Source: SSC3 sp963769585
Lineage (GTDB): Bacteria; Actinomycetota; Actinomycetes; Propionibacteriales; Nocardioidaceae
Direction of reading: 5' to 3'
DNA: 64,000 bases
Assembly: GCA_963769585.1 (NCBI GenBank)
Contig: CAVYMJ010000001.1
Location: 805,754 to 869,753 of the forward strand
Shown: one piece after another, positions 6,948 to 15,869 of the stretch
Layout of the letters: the number at the start of each line of letters is the position of its first letter
Numbering within the stretch: the stretch's first letter is position 1
Position numbers and translations under genes: made by a program
The notes under the pieces: model-generated
Seen by the model: only the letters and a program-made list of their open reading frames with translations
Told to the model about the DNA's origin: nothing
The model's database searches: none

Positions 6948-9224
6948 GTGAGCAACCTCGACACCGTCACCACCGCCGAGTCGACCCCTGACCGCGAGCA
7001 GCCCTGGCAGGACCTGGGTCTCAAAGCGGACGAGTACCACCGAATCCGCGAGATCCTGGGCCGTCGGCCCACCAGCAGCGAGCTCGCGATGTACTCGGTG
7101 ATGTGGAGCGAGCACTGCTCCTACAAGTCTTCGAAGGTGCACCTGCGGCAGTTCGGCGACAAGGTCACGCCCGAGATGAAGCGGCACCTGATGGTCGGCA
7201 TCGGGGAGAACGCCGGGGTGGTCGACATCGGTGACGGGTACGCAGTCACCTTCAAGGTCGAGTCGCACAACCACCCGTCCTACGTCGAGCCGTACCAGGG
7301 TGCCGCCACCGGTATCGGCGGTATCGTCCGCGACATCCTCGCCATGGGCGCTCGGCCGATCGCTGTCATGGACCCGCTCCGCTTCGGCCCGCTCGACGCT
7401 CCGGACACCCGTCGGGTGCTGCCCGGGATCGTCGCGGGCATCGGCGGCTACGGCAACTGCCTGGGCCTACCCAACATCGGCGGAGAGGCCGTCTTCGACG
7501 CGTCGTACGTCGGGAACCCGCTGGTCAACGCCCTGTGCATCGGGGTGATGCGGCATGAGGAGCTTCACCTCGCCAAGGCGACCGGAGTCGGCAACCAGAT
7601 CATCCTGTACGGCGCCCGCACGGGCGGCGACGGAATCGGCGGCGTCAGCGTGCTCGCCTCGGAGACCTTCGATGCCGGTGCCGACGGTACCGGCGGCCCG
7701 GCCAAGCGACCGAGTGTCCAGGTCGGCGACCCGTTCATGGAGAAGCTCCTGATCGAGTGCACGCTCGAGATCTTTGCTGAGCGTCTCGTGGACGGCATCC
7801 AGGACCTGGGCGGAGCCGGCCTCTCGTGTGCCACCAGTGAGCTCGCCTCAGCCGGCGATGGAGGCATGAAGGTCTGGCTCGACCGCGTGCCGCTGCGGGA
7901 CTCGACGCTGGCGCCTGAGGAGATCCTCATGAGCGAGTCTCAGGAGCGAATGATGGCCGTCGTCGAGCCGGCGAACGTCGAGCGTTTCCTCAAGATCTGC
8001 GAGAAGTGGGAGGTCGACGCCCACGTCGTCGGCGAGGTGACCGACACCGGCCGCCTGGAGATCCTCTGGCACGACGAGGTCGTGGTCGACGTACCGCCGC
8101 GTACCGTCGCGCACGAGGGCCCGGTCTACGAGCGCCCCTTCGCCCGCCCCGAGTGGCAGGACGCGCTCCAGGCCGACACCGCGTCCGTGCTGCCCCGCCC
8201 GTCCGACCTGCGCGCCACCGTGCTCCAGCTCGCGGCCAGCCCGAACCTGTGTGACCGGTCCTGGATCACCGACCAGTTCGACCGCTACGTCCGCGGCAAC
8301 ACAGTCCTCTCACAGCCGCAGGACTCGGGCATGGTCCGCGTCGACGAACAGACCAATCTCGGAGTCGCGGTCTCGACCGACTGCAACGGCCGGTTCGCCA
8401 AGCTCGACCCGTACGCCGGAGCCCAGCTCGCGCTGGCTGAGTCCTACCGGAACGTGGCAACGACCGGCGCGCGCCCCCTCGCGGTCAGTGACTGCCTCAA
8501 CTTCGGCTCCCCCGAAGACCCCTCGGTGATGTGGCAGTTCGCCGAGGCGGTCCGCGGCCTTGCCGACGGCTGCCAGACGCTGGGCATCCCTGTCACCGGC
8601 GGCAACGTGAGCCTGTACAACCAGACCGGAGAGACGCCCATCCTGCCGACCCCGGTGGTCGCTGTGCTGGGTGTGATCGACGACGTGACCCGCCGTACGC
8701 CGACGGGCTTCGTGGGCGAGGGCCAGCAGATCTACCTTCTCGGAACAACCCGCGAGGAGCTGTCCGGGTCGGAGTGGGCACATGTGTCGCACGGCCACCT
8801 CGGCGGGCTGCCGCCCCAGGTGGATCTGGCGGCGGAGAGGGAGCTCGCGGACATCCTGATCAACTCGTCCCGAGACGGGCTCATCGACGCAGCGCATGAC
8901 CTGTCCGACGGCGGCCTCGCCCAGGCGCTGGTGGAGTCGTGTCTGCACGGCGGAGTCGGAGCCAGGGTGTGGCTACCTGAGGACCTGGACCCCTTCGTCG
9001 CACTGTTCTCCGAGTCCACGGCACGCGCGATCGTTGCGGTGCCGCGGTCCGAGGAGGTCAGGTTCACCGACATGTGCAGTGCCCGGGGCTTCGCCCATGC
9101 CCGCATCGGTGTGACCGACGGCTCCGGAGCTGACGCGGTGCTCGACGTACAGGGCCAGTTCAGTCTGCCACTGGCTGAGTTGCGTGCGGCCTGGTCGGCG
9201 ACGCTGCCTGCTGCCCTGGCCTGA
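6948..9224 (+). CDS. purL: Phosphoribosylformylglycinamidine synthase, large subunit PurL (short form)
   Basis: A 758-residue AIR-synthase-fold protein that makes FGAM from FGAR and ATP with ammonia delivered from PurQ. It is the short bacterial form that needs PurS and PurQ, both encoded upstream. Motifs include MWSEHCSYKSSK with the catalytic histidine (about residue 50), FKVESHNHPSYVEPYQGAATG, DLGGAGLSCATSELA, and the second half DLSDGGLAQALVESC. Start is GTG at 6948. It is separated from purQ by two unrelated genes, so the subunits are not in one operon. A TAGATT at 6905-6910 could be its -10. Confidence 0.97.
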   Translation: MSNLDTVTTAESTPDREQPWQDLGLKADEYHRIREILGRRPTSSELAMYSVMWSEHCSYKSSKVHLRQFGDKVTPEMKRHLMVGIGENAGVVDIGDGYAVTFKVESHNHPSYVEPYQGAATGIGGIVRDILAMGARPIAVMDPLRFGPLDAPDTRRVLPGIVAGIGGYGNCLGLPNIGGEAVFDASYVGNPLVNALCIGVMRHEELHLAKATGVGNQIILYGARTGGDGIGGVSVLASETFDAGADGTGGPAKRPSVQVGDPFMEKLLIECTLEIFAERLVDGIQDLGGAGLSCATSELASAGDGGMKVWLDRVPLRDSTLAPEEILMSESQERMMAVVEPANVERFLKICEKWEVDAHVVGEVTDTGRLEILWHDEVVVDVPPRTVAHEGPVYERPFARPEWQDALQADTASVLPRPSDLRATVLQLAASPNLCDRSWITDQFDRYVRGNTVLSQPQDSGMVRVDEQTNLGVAVSTDCNGRFAKLDPYAGAQLALAESYRNVATTGARPLAVSDCLNFGSPEDPSVMWQFAEAVRGLADGCQTLGIPVTGGNVSLYNQTGETPILPTPVVAVLGVIDDVTRRTPTGFVGEGQQIYLLGTTREELSGSEWAHVSHGHLGGLPPQVDLAAERELADILINSSRDGLIDAAHDLSDGGLAQALVESCLHGGVGARVWLPEDLDPFVALFSESTARAIVAVPRSEEVRFTDMCSARGFAHARIGVTDGSGADAVLDVQGQFSLPLAELRAAWSATLPAALA

Positions 9225-9332
9225 ACCGTCGGCACCCGTCTGCCGCGGGGGCGCAGCCGTCGTCAGTCAGCACTGCGATGCTCGGTTGCTATGAACGCGG
9301 GGGCAGGCCAACGTGCAGGCCGCCTGTTCCCG

Positions 9333-9986
9333 CTAGAACGGTCCCTTAGCGGCGGCTGCCTCGGCGCGGAGGCCCTCGAACTCGGCCTGGGGGACCTCGT
9401 TCGCGCCTAGCGACCTCAGGTGGGGTGTCAGCCACTGCACGTCGACCAGCCAGGGGTCGCTGGCCCGGTCGAGCATGGAGACCAGCGCGACCAGCGCACT
9501 CTTCGAGGCGTCGGGGCGCCTGGCGAACATCGACTCACCGCAGAACAGCCCGCCGATGGCGACGCCGTACAGACCTCCGACGAGCTCTCCCTGGGACCAG
9601 GCTTCGACACTGTGCACCCAGCCGAGCCGGTGCAGCTCGGCATACGTGCTCCTGATCTCGTCCGAGATCCAGTGGTAGGCATCGTCCGGGCGCTGGGCGC
9701 AGGCTGAGATCACCTCGTCGAACGCCGAGTCGACCCGTACCTCGAAGTGCTTGAGGCTCTTGCGCAGCGAGCGGGTGACCCGCAGATTCCCAGGCAGGAT
9801 CACGCCTCGCGGATCCGGTGACCACCACGCTAGCTGTCCGTCGCCCTGCCGCATCGGGAAGAGGCCGGCACGGTAGCCGGCCAGCACCGTCCCCGGTCTG
9901 AGGTCTCCGCCGACGAAGACCTTCCCGTGCGCGTCACCTCGTGGTGCAGGAAAGTTGACCTCTGTGGGAGCCGGCTCCGTCGGCAT
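9333..9986 (-). CDS. aat: Leucyl/phenylalanyl-tRNA--protein transferase
   Basis: A 217-residue protein of the N-end rule pathway; it moves Leu or Phe from tRNA to proteins with N-terminal Lys or Arg, marking them for ClpS/ClpAP. Diagnostic motifs are VGGDLRPGTVLAGYRAGLFPM, WWSPDPRGVI, HWISDEIRSTYAELHRLGW, HSVEAWSQGELVGGLYGVAI and GGLFCGESMF (FxGESMF). The start is the ATG at 9986. It is convergent with purL across about 100 bp that hold nothing recognisable, and divergent from the MFS gene with a very short gap. Confidence 0.95.
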   Translation of the reverse strand: MPTEPAPTEVNFPAPRGDAHGKVFVGGDLRPGTVLAGYRAGLFPMRQGDGQLAWWSPDPRGVILPGNLRVTRSLRKSLKHFEVRVDSAFDEVISACAQRPDDAYHWISDEIRSTYAELHRLGWVHSVEAWSQGELVGGLYGVAIGGLFCGESMFARRPDASKSALVALVSMLDRASDPWLVDVQWLTPHLRSLGANEVPQAEFEGLRAEAAAAKGPF

Positions 9987-10117
9987 GGCGCTAGTCTCCC
10001 AGAATCGCTGGAACCGATGCCCTCCCTCCAGCCCGGCTTCGCGACAACCGGGACTTCCGGATTCTGCTCGTCGGGCAGTCCGCCTCTGCGCTCGGTGACG
10101 CGATCTCGCTGACGGCT

Positions 10118-11239
10118 ATGCCCCTGGTAGTGCTCAGCTTGACCGGCTCCGGAGCCTTGATGGGGCTCGTGGGGGCTCTCGGACTGCTGCCGGCGCTGCT
10201 GTTGGGCCTTCCGTCCGGGGCGCTCGCGGACCGACTGGACAAGCGTCGACTGCTGGCTTGGGCCGACAGCGGGCGGGCGGTGCTGACCGCGGTCATCCCG
10301 GCTGCGATCTGGCTGGACGCCTCGCCGATCGTCGTGATCCTTGTCGTGACCGTCCCCGTCAGCGGCTTGCGGGCGCTGTTCGACTCCGCTTTCTCCAGCG
10401 CCATTCCGCCCTTGGTCGGGCGTGAGAACCTTGGCCGCGCAACCAGCTATATCGAGACCGTGCTCAGCGTTCCCTTCCTCATCGGCCCGGGAGTCGCCGG
10501 TGTCTTGCTGGTCGTCGCAGGGCCGGCCTGGACGCTGGCAATCGATGCCGCGTCCTTCGGAGTCTCCGCCGTATCCCTGTTGTTCCTTCGCCGGCAACTG
10601 CGTGTGGAGGGCATGGGGGACGGCACCAGGCTGCTCTCCGACATCGTCGAAGGGATCCGCTTCGTCCGCCAGCACCGCGCACTGCTCGTCCTGATCGGCT
10701 ACTGGAGCTGCATAGCCGTCGCCACAGCGGGGATACTGCCAGCCCTCAGCTACTACGTGACGGTCGACCTGTCCTTCGGTGCCCACCTGTTCGGGTTCGT
10801 CGGAAGCGCGTGGTCGGCAGGCTACCTCTTCGGATCGCTCGTCGGCGGTCGGCTGGGAAACAGGCTGCTCGGCCTCCGGTTGGTGGGCGCCGGGACGATC
10901 ATCGGACTGGCCTTGCTTGCAATGTCGATGCTGGGCAACCCAGCCGGGCTGCTCGCCGCGGGGTTCCTGGTGGGGGTCGCGCTGGCACTCCAGCTGGTCG
11001 CCTACGTCACGCTGCGGGCGTCACTCACGCCTGACCGGCTACTCGGCCGGGTAGGGAGTACGGCCCGCACCCTCTCCCTTGGGCTGCAGCCGCTCGGCAT
11101 GCTTGGCGCCGGCTTCGTGATCGAGGCTGCGAGCGGTCGTGCTGCCTTAGTGGCGATGGGGTCGCTGGCACTTGCGGTATCCGCGCTGTTCGCGGTCTCC
11201 CGGGCACTGCGATTCGACGGACAGCCATCTCCCGAATGA
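10118..11239 (+). CDS. Major facilitator superfamily transporter (5' end uncertain)
   Basis: A 12-helix MFS exporter of the drug/macrolide-efflux type, with SGALADRLDKRRLLAWAD as the loop 2-3 motif. The listed start, ATG 10118, gives 373 residues but removes the first half of helix 1. Upstream in the same frame the translation RDNRDFRILLVGQSASALGD is a perfect family N-terminus, reaching to about 10037. The frame is open to 9995 yet contains no ATG, GTG or TTG. An ATG at 10017 with a plausible spacing lies in another frame, and one missing base in the CCCTCCCTCC tract would join them. A frameshift (real or sequencing) or a rare start codon is likely. Confidence 0.82.
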   Translation: MPLVVLSLTGSGALMGLVGALGLLPALLLGLPSGALADRLDKRRLLAWADSGRAVLTAVIPAAIWLDASPIVVILVVTVPVSGLRALFDSAFSSAIPPLVGRENLGRATSYIETVLSVPFLIGPGVAGVLLVVAGPAWTLAIDAASFGVSAVSLLFLRRQLRVEGMGDGTRLLSDIVEGIRFVRQHRALLVLIGYWSCIAVATAGILPALSYYVTVDLSFGAHLFGFVGSAWSAGYLFGSLVGGRLGNRLLGLRLVGAGTIIGLALLAMSMLGNPAGLLAAGFLVGVALALQLVAYVTLRASLTPDRLLGRVGSTARTLSLGLQPLGMLGAGFVIEAASGRAALVAMGSLALAVSALFAVSRALRFDGQPSPE

Positions 11240-11245
11240 GGCGAA

Positions 11246-12622
11246 CTACGGACGGCTTCCGCTCTGCAGCAGCCGCCAGATCTTGACGGTCACCACTCCC
11301 GTGGCGGCCAGCCCGTGAGCGGCCTGGTACTCCTTGACCGCCGTCGTAGTGGCTGAGGCGAAGGTTCCGTCCACCGTCAGCTTCCAGAACCCCGCCGCGT
11401 TGAGCGAGCGCTGCAGCCTCCGTACGTCGTCAGCCGCGGCGCCGTACTTGAGCAGCGGGCTGTTACCAGCGGCGAGCAGCGAGACCCACACGCGTTTGCT
11501 CAGCCGTGTCGAGGGGGCCATGCCGATCCGCTCCCGGTAGGCCGAGGTCGCCGCGGCGGTCCGCTTGTTGTAGTACCCGGTGATCCGGCCGCCGTACAGG
11601 CCCAGCTCCTTGAGCAGGCACTGGGCAGCCTTGGTCCGCCACGGAGACTTGGTGCCGACGTCGAGACGGCCGTACTTCAGGAAGTCCACGACCACACCGC
11701 CGCAGTGCGCGGGTGCCTTGGGGGCAACTGAGCCCTTCCCGACGTCCAGGAAGTTGCTGTCGATGTTGATACGGACCCGGCCGTGCACCTCGTCGTGGCC
11801 GCCGCGGTACTGGTGCATCCGGCCACCGGGCAGCCATGCCCCGTCGCGCAGCCACGGGGTCTGGACGGTCGCCTTCCCGTTCCAGTCGGCGACCCAGATC
11901 ATGTCCGGCTCGGTGAACGTCGCGTTCTTTACCCGCGCGTTGTCGATCGCCTTGATCCCGCTAGCGCCTGAGGAGTAGATGCCCGAGACGTACCCCAGCG
12001 CGCGGACCCGCTCGGTCCAGCCCGACAGGAACTGCAGGGTGGACCTGCGGCACCTGGTGTTGCTGATGTCGAAGGCCTCGATGTCGTACCAGAGCGTGCT
12101 CCTGGGGGAGATGCCCAGCGCGTCCGCGGCCGCGACCGCCCTTCCCGCCTCGACCACACCTTGCGCCTTCGCGGCGGCGAAGTTGTCGGCGGTCGACCGG
12201 CGGATGACCGGGTCGTCCTTGTACTTCGGGTAGCGGGGGTTGCAGTACGCCTGCGGGCCGAGCGTGATCGGGAGGAGCCGCCAGCCCCTGGCGAGCTGGG
12301 CTGTCACCCACGCCGGCGTGAGGTTGGGCTGGTGGCGGCAGGCCCGCGAGTTGCCGGAGATGTAGATCCCTACGGCCCAGAACGGTGAGTGCCTCAACCA
12401 GGCGTTCATCGCCTGCTGCGTAGGGGCGAGGCACTGGTCGAAGCCGTAGCCGGTGAACGACCCGGGGGTCACCGGGTTGGCGCCCCGGCGCGCGGTGCTG
12501 TCAGCCTCGACTGCGCTGCCCGCGGGAAGGGCCAGGGTGACGGTTGCCGCGACGGCGGCTGCCGCGGCGAGAGCAACCAGGCGAGCGGCCAGTCTCCGTC
12601 GGGTTTGGGGAAGGACAGACAT
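11246..12622 (-). CDS. Secreted DUF1906 (Rv2525c-like glycoside hydrolase fold) protein with peptidoglycan-binding repeats, copy A
   Basis: A 458-residue exported protein. The N-terminus has an RRR motif and a long hydrophobic stretch (residues about 8-35), fitting a Sec or Tat signal. Residues about 50-285 are the DUF1906 domain: GSFTGYGFDQCLAPTQQAM, WAVGIYISGNSRAC, RSTLWYDIEAFDI with the acidic pair, and MIWVADWNGK. Two PG_binding_1-like repeats follow (KAAQCLLKELGLYGGRITGYYN; DVRRLQRSLNAAGFWKLTVDG). The family is related to cell-wall-active Rv2525c, so a wall-associated role is likely; activity is not established. A paralogue lies immediately upstream. Confidence 0.86.
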   Translation of the reverse strand: MSVLPQTRRRLAARLVALAAAAAVAATVTLALPAGSAVEADSTARRGANPVTPGSFTGYGFDQCLAPTQQAMNAWLRHSPFWAVGIYISGNSRACRHQPNLTPAWVTAQLARGWRLLPITLGPQAYCNPRYPKYKDDPVIRRSTADNFAAAKAQGVVEAGRAVAAADALGISPRSTLWYDIEAFDISNTRCRRSTLQFLSGWTERVRALGYVSGIYSSGASGIKAIDNARVKNATFTEPDMIWVADWNGKATVQTPWLRDGAWLPGGRMHQYRGGHDEVHGRVRINIDSNFLDVGKGSVAPKAPAHCGGVVVDFLKYGRLDVGTKSPWRTKAAQCLLKELGLYGGRITGYYNKRTAAATSAYRERIGMAPSTRLSKRVWVSLLAAGNSPLLKYGAAADDVRRLQRSLNAAGFWKLTVDGTFASATTTAVKEYQAAHGLAATGVVTVKIWRLLQSGSRP

Positions 12623-12720
12623 GCAGGACTCCTGACGGTGAAATCAACCGCCACTGTAGTCACAAAAACCCCAGAGGTTACAGCGATTGGGGCGAAATCA
12701 GGTGAGACACACCGGTTTGG

Positions 12721-14004
12721 TCAACGACGTCCGTGCTTCAGTGGCGCCCAGACCAGGTCGGTCGTGACGCCGGTGCGGTGCAGCCCACGGGCTCGTTGGT
12801 AGCGCTTCACGGCTCGTGCAGTCGCCTTGTCGTAGACCCCGGTGACTGCCAGTCTCGACGTTGTGGCCGCGTTGAGCGCCCGTTGTAGTCGACGGACGCC
12901 GTTGGAGGCAGCTCCGACCTTCATCAAGGGTGTGCGTCCCTGGGAGAGCAACGCGATCCACGTCGCCTTGGTGGCCTTGCCGTTCTCCCGTAGCGGCGGG
13001 TGCCGGTGCTGGAAGCGCTTGACCGCGACGGCTGTCTTGCGGTCGAACCGCTCGTGCAAACCCCCGCGATAGACATGCTGTCGGCGCAGCAGGCACTGCA
13101 GCGCCTTGACCTTGGGGCTCCGGTCTCCACGCCGGAGCAGCCCGTACGACGGGAAGTCGATCGGCACCCCGCAGTGCGGGGTCGGCCGCGGCGCCCGCGA
13201 CCCTCCGCCGACGTCCATCCAGTTGCTGTCGATGTTGAGGGTCACCCGTCCGTACGTCTCGTCGTGTCCGCCCCGGTACTGGTGGACCCGCTGGCGCCGC
13301 CAAGCCTGGTCGTCGACGTACGAGGAGTCGGTGTTCTGGACGAAGTTCCACTCGCCGATCCACAGCTGGTCGGGCAGGTTGGCCATCTTGCGCTTCCTGG
13401 CTGCGTCCAGGATCGCGATCCCAGACGACGCGCTGGAGTAGAAGCCCGACCGGTAGCCGAGCCTGTGCAGACGCTTGGTCCAGGCGGCGATGAACACCAA
13501 CGCCGACTTCCTGCATCTGGGCTTGCTGATGTCGAAGTGTTCGATGTCCAGCCACTGCGTGCTGGGCCGACCGATCCCCAGGACTCGGGCGGCAGCAACC
13601 GTCCTGTTCGCCTCAGTGACTCCCTGGGCCCGCGCCTTGGCATAGCCCTCGGACGGGTCCGGGCTGATGTGCTCGATGTCGGGATCGCCAGGCCGGAAGC
13701 AGGACGCCTGGCGCCCGACGGTCAGCGCCAGGATGCGCCAGCCCTTCCGGGTCTGCTCGCTGACCCAGCTCCGGGTCAGGTTCGGCTCGTTCGCGCAGGC
13801 CCGGTTGGATCCGGAGATGTAAACCCCGACACCCCAGTACGGCGACCTCTCCAGCCAGACGTCCATCGCTCGCTGCGAAGGCGTGTGGCAGGTGTCGAAG
13901 GCGTAGCCGGTGAAGGAACCGGGGCTCGTGTTCTGGGCCGCGACCGGTGTGGCCAGGCCCACGACGAGGGCGGCGCCCGCGACCAGAGCGATGGTGCGTC
14001 TCAC
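12721..14004 (-). CDS. Secreted DUF1906 protein with peptidoglycan-binding repeats, copy B
   Basis: A 427-residue paralogue of the next gene with the same order of parts: signal peptide (VRRTIALVAGAALVVGLATP), DUF1906 domain (GSFTGYAFDTCHTPSQRAM, WGVGVYISGSNRAC, STQWLDIEHFDI, LWIGEWNF, VHQYRGGHDE) and two PG-binding repeats. The start is GTG at 14004, six bases after GGGGGAGA; the frame runs on to 14070 but that part is not a leader. The tandem arrangement and shared architecture show a gene duplication. The acidic pair in WLDIE is kept, so it is probably folded and active like copy A. Confidence 0.86.
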   Translation of the reverse strand: MRRTIALVAGAALVVGLATPVAAQNTSPGSFTGYAFDTCHTPSQRAMDVWLERSPYWGVGVYISGSNRACANEPNLTRSWVSEQTRKGWRILALTVGRQASCFRPGDPDIEHISPDPSEGYAKARAQGVTEANRTVAAARVLGIGRPSTQWLDIEHFDISKPRCRKSALVFIAAWTKRLHRLGYRSGFYSSASSGIAILDAARKRKMANLPDQLWIGEWNFVQNTDSSYVDDQAWRRQRVHQYRGGHDETYGRVTLNIDSNWMDVGGGSRAPRPTPHCGVPIDFPSYGLLRRGDRSPKVKALQCLLRRQHVYRGGLHERFDRKTAVAVKRFQHRHPPLRENGKATKATWIALLSQGRTPLMKVGAASNGVRRLQRALNAATTSRLAVTGVYDKATARAVKRYQRARGLHRTGVTTDLVWAPLKHGRR

Positions 14005-14058
14005 TGATGTTCTCCCCCGAGGTCGGTCCAGCCACCCTAACCCGGCAAGATCGGGACT

Positions 14059-14418
14059 GTGCCCGTACACCTAAAGCCCGCGGACCCTGCGCTGGTCGGA
14101 CCCGCCGTCGACCGTTTCCGCGCCGGCCGGGCGGACCGGGCGGACCTGCGGCTGCTGACCAAGCACCTCCTGGCCCTGCTGGTGGAGAAGGCGCCCGGAG
14201 GAGCGGTTGAGGTGCGAGTCCCGCCGTACGCCGTGGCACAGTGTGTCGCCGGCACCCGACACACACGCGGCACCCCTCCAGCCGTGGTCGAGACCGACGC
14301 CGCTACCTGGATCGGGCTGGCTCTGGGAGACCTGGCCTGGGCCGAGGCTGAGGGTGACGGCCGGCTGACCGCGTCGGGGGAGAGGTCCGACCTCGCTGGC
14401 CTCCTGCCGCTCGTCTAG
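14059..14418 (+). CDS. Sterol-carrier-like (SCP2/MDMPI C-terminal type) protein
   Basis: A 119-residue soluble protein. The segment GAVEVRVPPYAVAQCVAGTRHTRG and the ending TWIGLALGDLAWAEAEGDGRLTASGERSDLAGLLPLV resemble the small sterol-carrier-type proteins that sit near purF in actinobacterial genomes. The start is GTG at 14059. It is divergent from DUF1906 copy B with 54 bp between starts, and 10 bp from the peptidase gene downstream, so it probably shares that transcript. The ligand is unknown. Confidence 0.72.
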   Translation: MPVHLKPADPALVGPAVDRFRAGRADRADLRLLTKHLLALLVEKAPGGAVEVRVPPYAVAQCVAGTRHTRGTPPAVVETDAATWIGLALGDLAWAEAEGDGRLTASGERSDLAGLLPLV

Positions 14419-14428
14419 CGTGGGCGAC

Positions 14429-15775
14429 ATGTCGTCACCGAAGACCTCAGCCCAGCTGCGCGACGCAATCAGGTCGGTGCTCCCCTCAGTCCGCGAGGAC
14501 CTCGAGAGACTCGTACGGATCCCCAGCGTCGGTGCGCTTCCCGAGCATGCCGACGACGTACGCCGCTCGGCCGAGCTCACCGCCGAGCTCTTCCGCGGCG
14601 AAGGCTTCGACGAGGTGCAGATCCTCTCCGTCGACGACGGTGCGCCCGCCGTGGTCGCCCGCAAGCCCGCACCGCCAGGGGCGAAGACGGTGCTGCTCTA
14701 CGCGCACCACGACGTGCAGCCGACCGGCGACCCACTCAGCTGGGACACCGAGCCTTTCGTGCCGACCGAGCGGGACGGACGCCTGTACGGCCGCGGTGCA
14801 GCGGACGACAAGGCTGGCATCGCAGCGCATCTCGCTGCGGTGCGTGCGCACGGTGGAGAGCTGCCGGTTGGCGTGACCGTCTTCGTCGAGGGCGAGGAGG
14901 AGGTGGGGTCACCCACCTTGCAGACGTTCCTGGCCAAGCACGCGGAGCTGCTCCGCGCCGACGTGATCGTGATCGCGGACTCGGCCAACTGGGCGATCGG
15001 CGTACCGGCTCTGACCACGAGCCTGCGCGGCCTGGTCAGCTTCAGCGTCGAGGTCCGCACCTTGGAGCACGGGGTCCATTCAGGCATGTGGGGCGGTGTG
15101 GTTCCCGACGCGGTGACAACGCTGGTCCGGCTGCTCGCGAGTCTGCACGACGACGCGGGGAACGTCGCGGTCAAGGGACTGCATCGCGGGAAGGGTCCGG
15201 ACATGGACTACCCACTGGATCGCTTCCGCGCGGAGAGCGGGATCGCTGAGGGCGTTCAGCTGATCGGCGAGGGATCGATCGTGGACCGGCTGTGGGCCGG
15301 CCCCGCGATAGCCACCATCGGCATCGACGTGACCAGCACCAAGCAGTCCAGCAATACGCTCATCCCCTCGGCGACCGCGATGGTCTCGGTGCGACTGGCC
15401 CCCGGCGACAGCGTCGAGAGCGCTTACACCGCGCTGGTGCAGCACCTCGAGGAACACACGCCTTGGGGGGCAAGGCTGGCGATTACCCCTGGTGATCGCG
15501 GCGAGCCCACGCAGATCGAGGCCGACGGTCCGGCGTACGACGTGGCTCGGGCAGCCTTCAAGGAGGCCTGGGACGGAGTCGACCCCGTGGACATGGGACT
15601 GGGCGGGTCGATCCCGTTCATCGCGGCGTTCCGCACCGCCTTCCCCGAGGCGGCGGTGCTGGTGACCGGGGTCGAGGACCCGGATACGCGGGCCCACGGC
15701 GCCAACGAGGGGCTCCATCTCGCCGAGTTCGAGCGCGCCTGTCTTGCCGAGGCTCTCCTGCTCAACGGTCTGTAG
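14429..15775 (+). CDS. M20 family dipeptidase/metallopeptidase
   Basis: A 448-residue zinc peptidase. Metal ligands and catalytic residues are visible: AHHDVQPTG (first His and Asp), GRGAADDKAG (bridging Asp), EGEEEVGSP (general-base Glu and ligand Glu), IADSANW (Asp), and RAHGANEGL (last His). The dimerisation domain begins near ALTTSLRGLVSF. The ATG at 14429 (MSSPKTSAQLRDAI) is preferred over a GTG at 14420 in the same frame. It hydrolyses dipeptides or N-acylated amino acids; substrate choice cannot be read. It lies between the sterol-carrier-like gene and purF. Confidence 0.92.
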   Translation: MSSPKTSAQLRDAIRSVLPSVREDLERLVRIPSVGALPEHADDVRRSAELTAELFRGEGFDEVQILSVDDGAPAVVARKPAPPGAKTVLLYAHHDVQPTGDPLSWDTEPFVPTERDGRLYGRGAADDKAGIAAHLAAVRAHGGELPVGVTVFVEGEEEVGSPTLQTFLAKHAELLRADVIVIADSANWAIGVPALTTSLRGLVSFSVEVRTLEHGVHSGMWGGVVPDAVTTLVRLLASLHDDAGNVAVKGLHRGKGPDMDYPLDRFRAESGIAEGVQLIGEGSIVDRLWAGPAIATIGIDVTSTKQSSNTLIPSATAMVSVRLAPGDSVESAYTALVQHLEEHTPWGARLAITPGDRGEPTQIEADGPAYDVARAAFKEAWDGVDPVDMGLGGSIPFIAAFRTAFPEAAVLVTGVEDPDTRAHGANEGLHLAEFERACLAEALLLNGL

Positions 15776-15857
15776 GCGTCCGCGACCTCTCTGTAGGCGT
15801 TCGCGGCTGCTGCGTCCATCGCCGGCTGCGCGATTCGGCCGGGGCCGCGCTAGCACC

Positions 15858-15863
15858 TAGAAT
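15858..15863 (+). promoter_or_regulatory. Likely -10 element giving a leaderless purF mRNA
   Basis: TAGAAT is followed by six bases and then the GTG of purF at 15870. A SigA start of transcription 7 bases after the -10 would fall on the G of the start codon. No ribosome-binding site is visible between them, which agrees with a leaderless transcript, common in actinobacteria. Confidence 0.55.
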
Positions 15864-15869
15864 CGGGGC

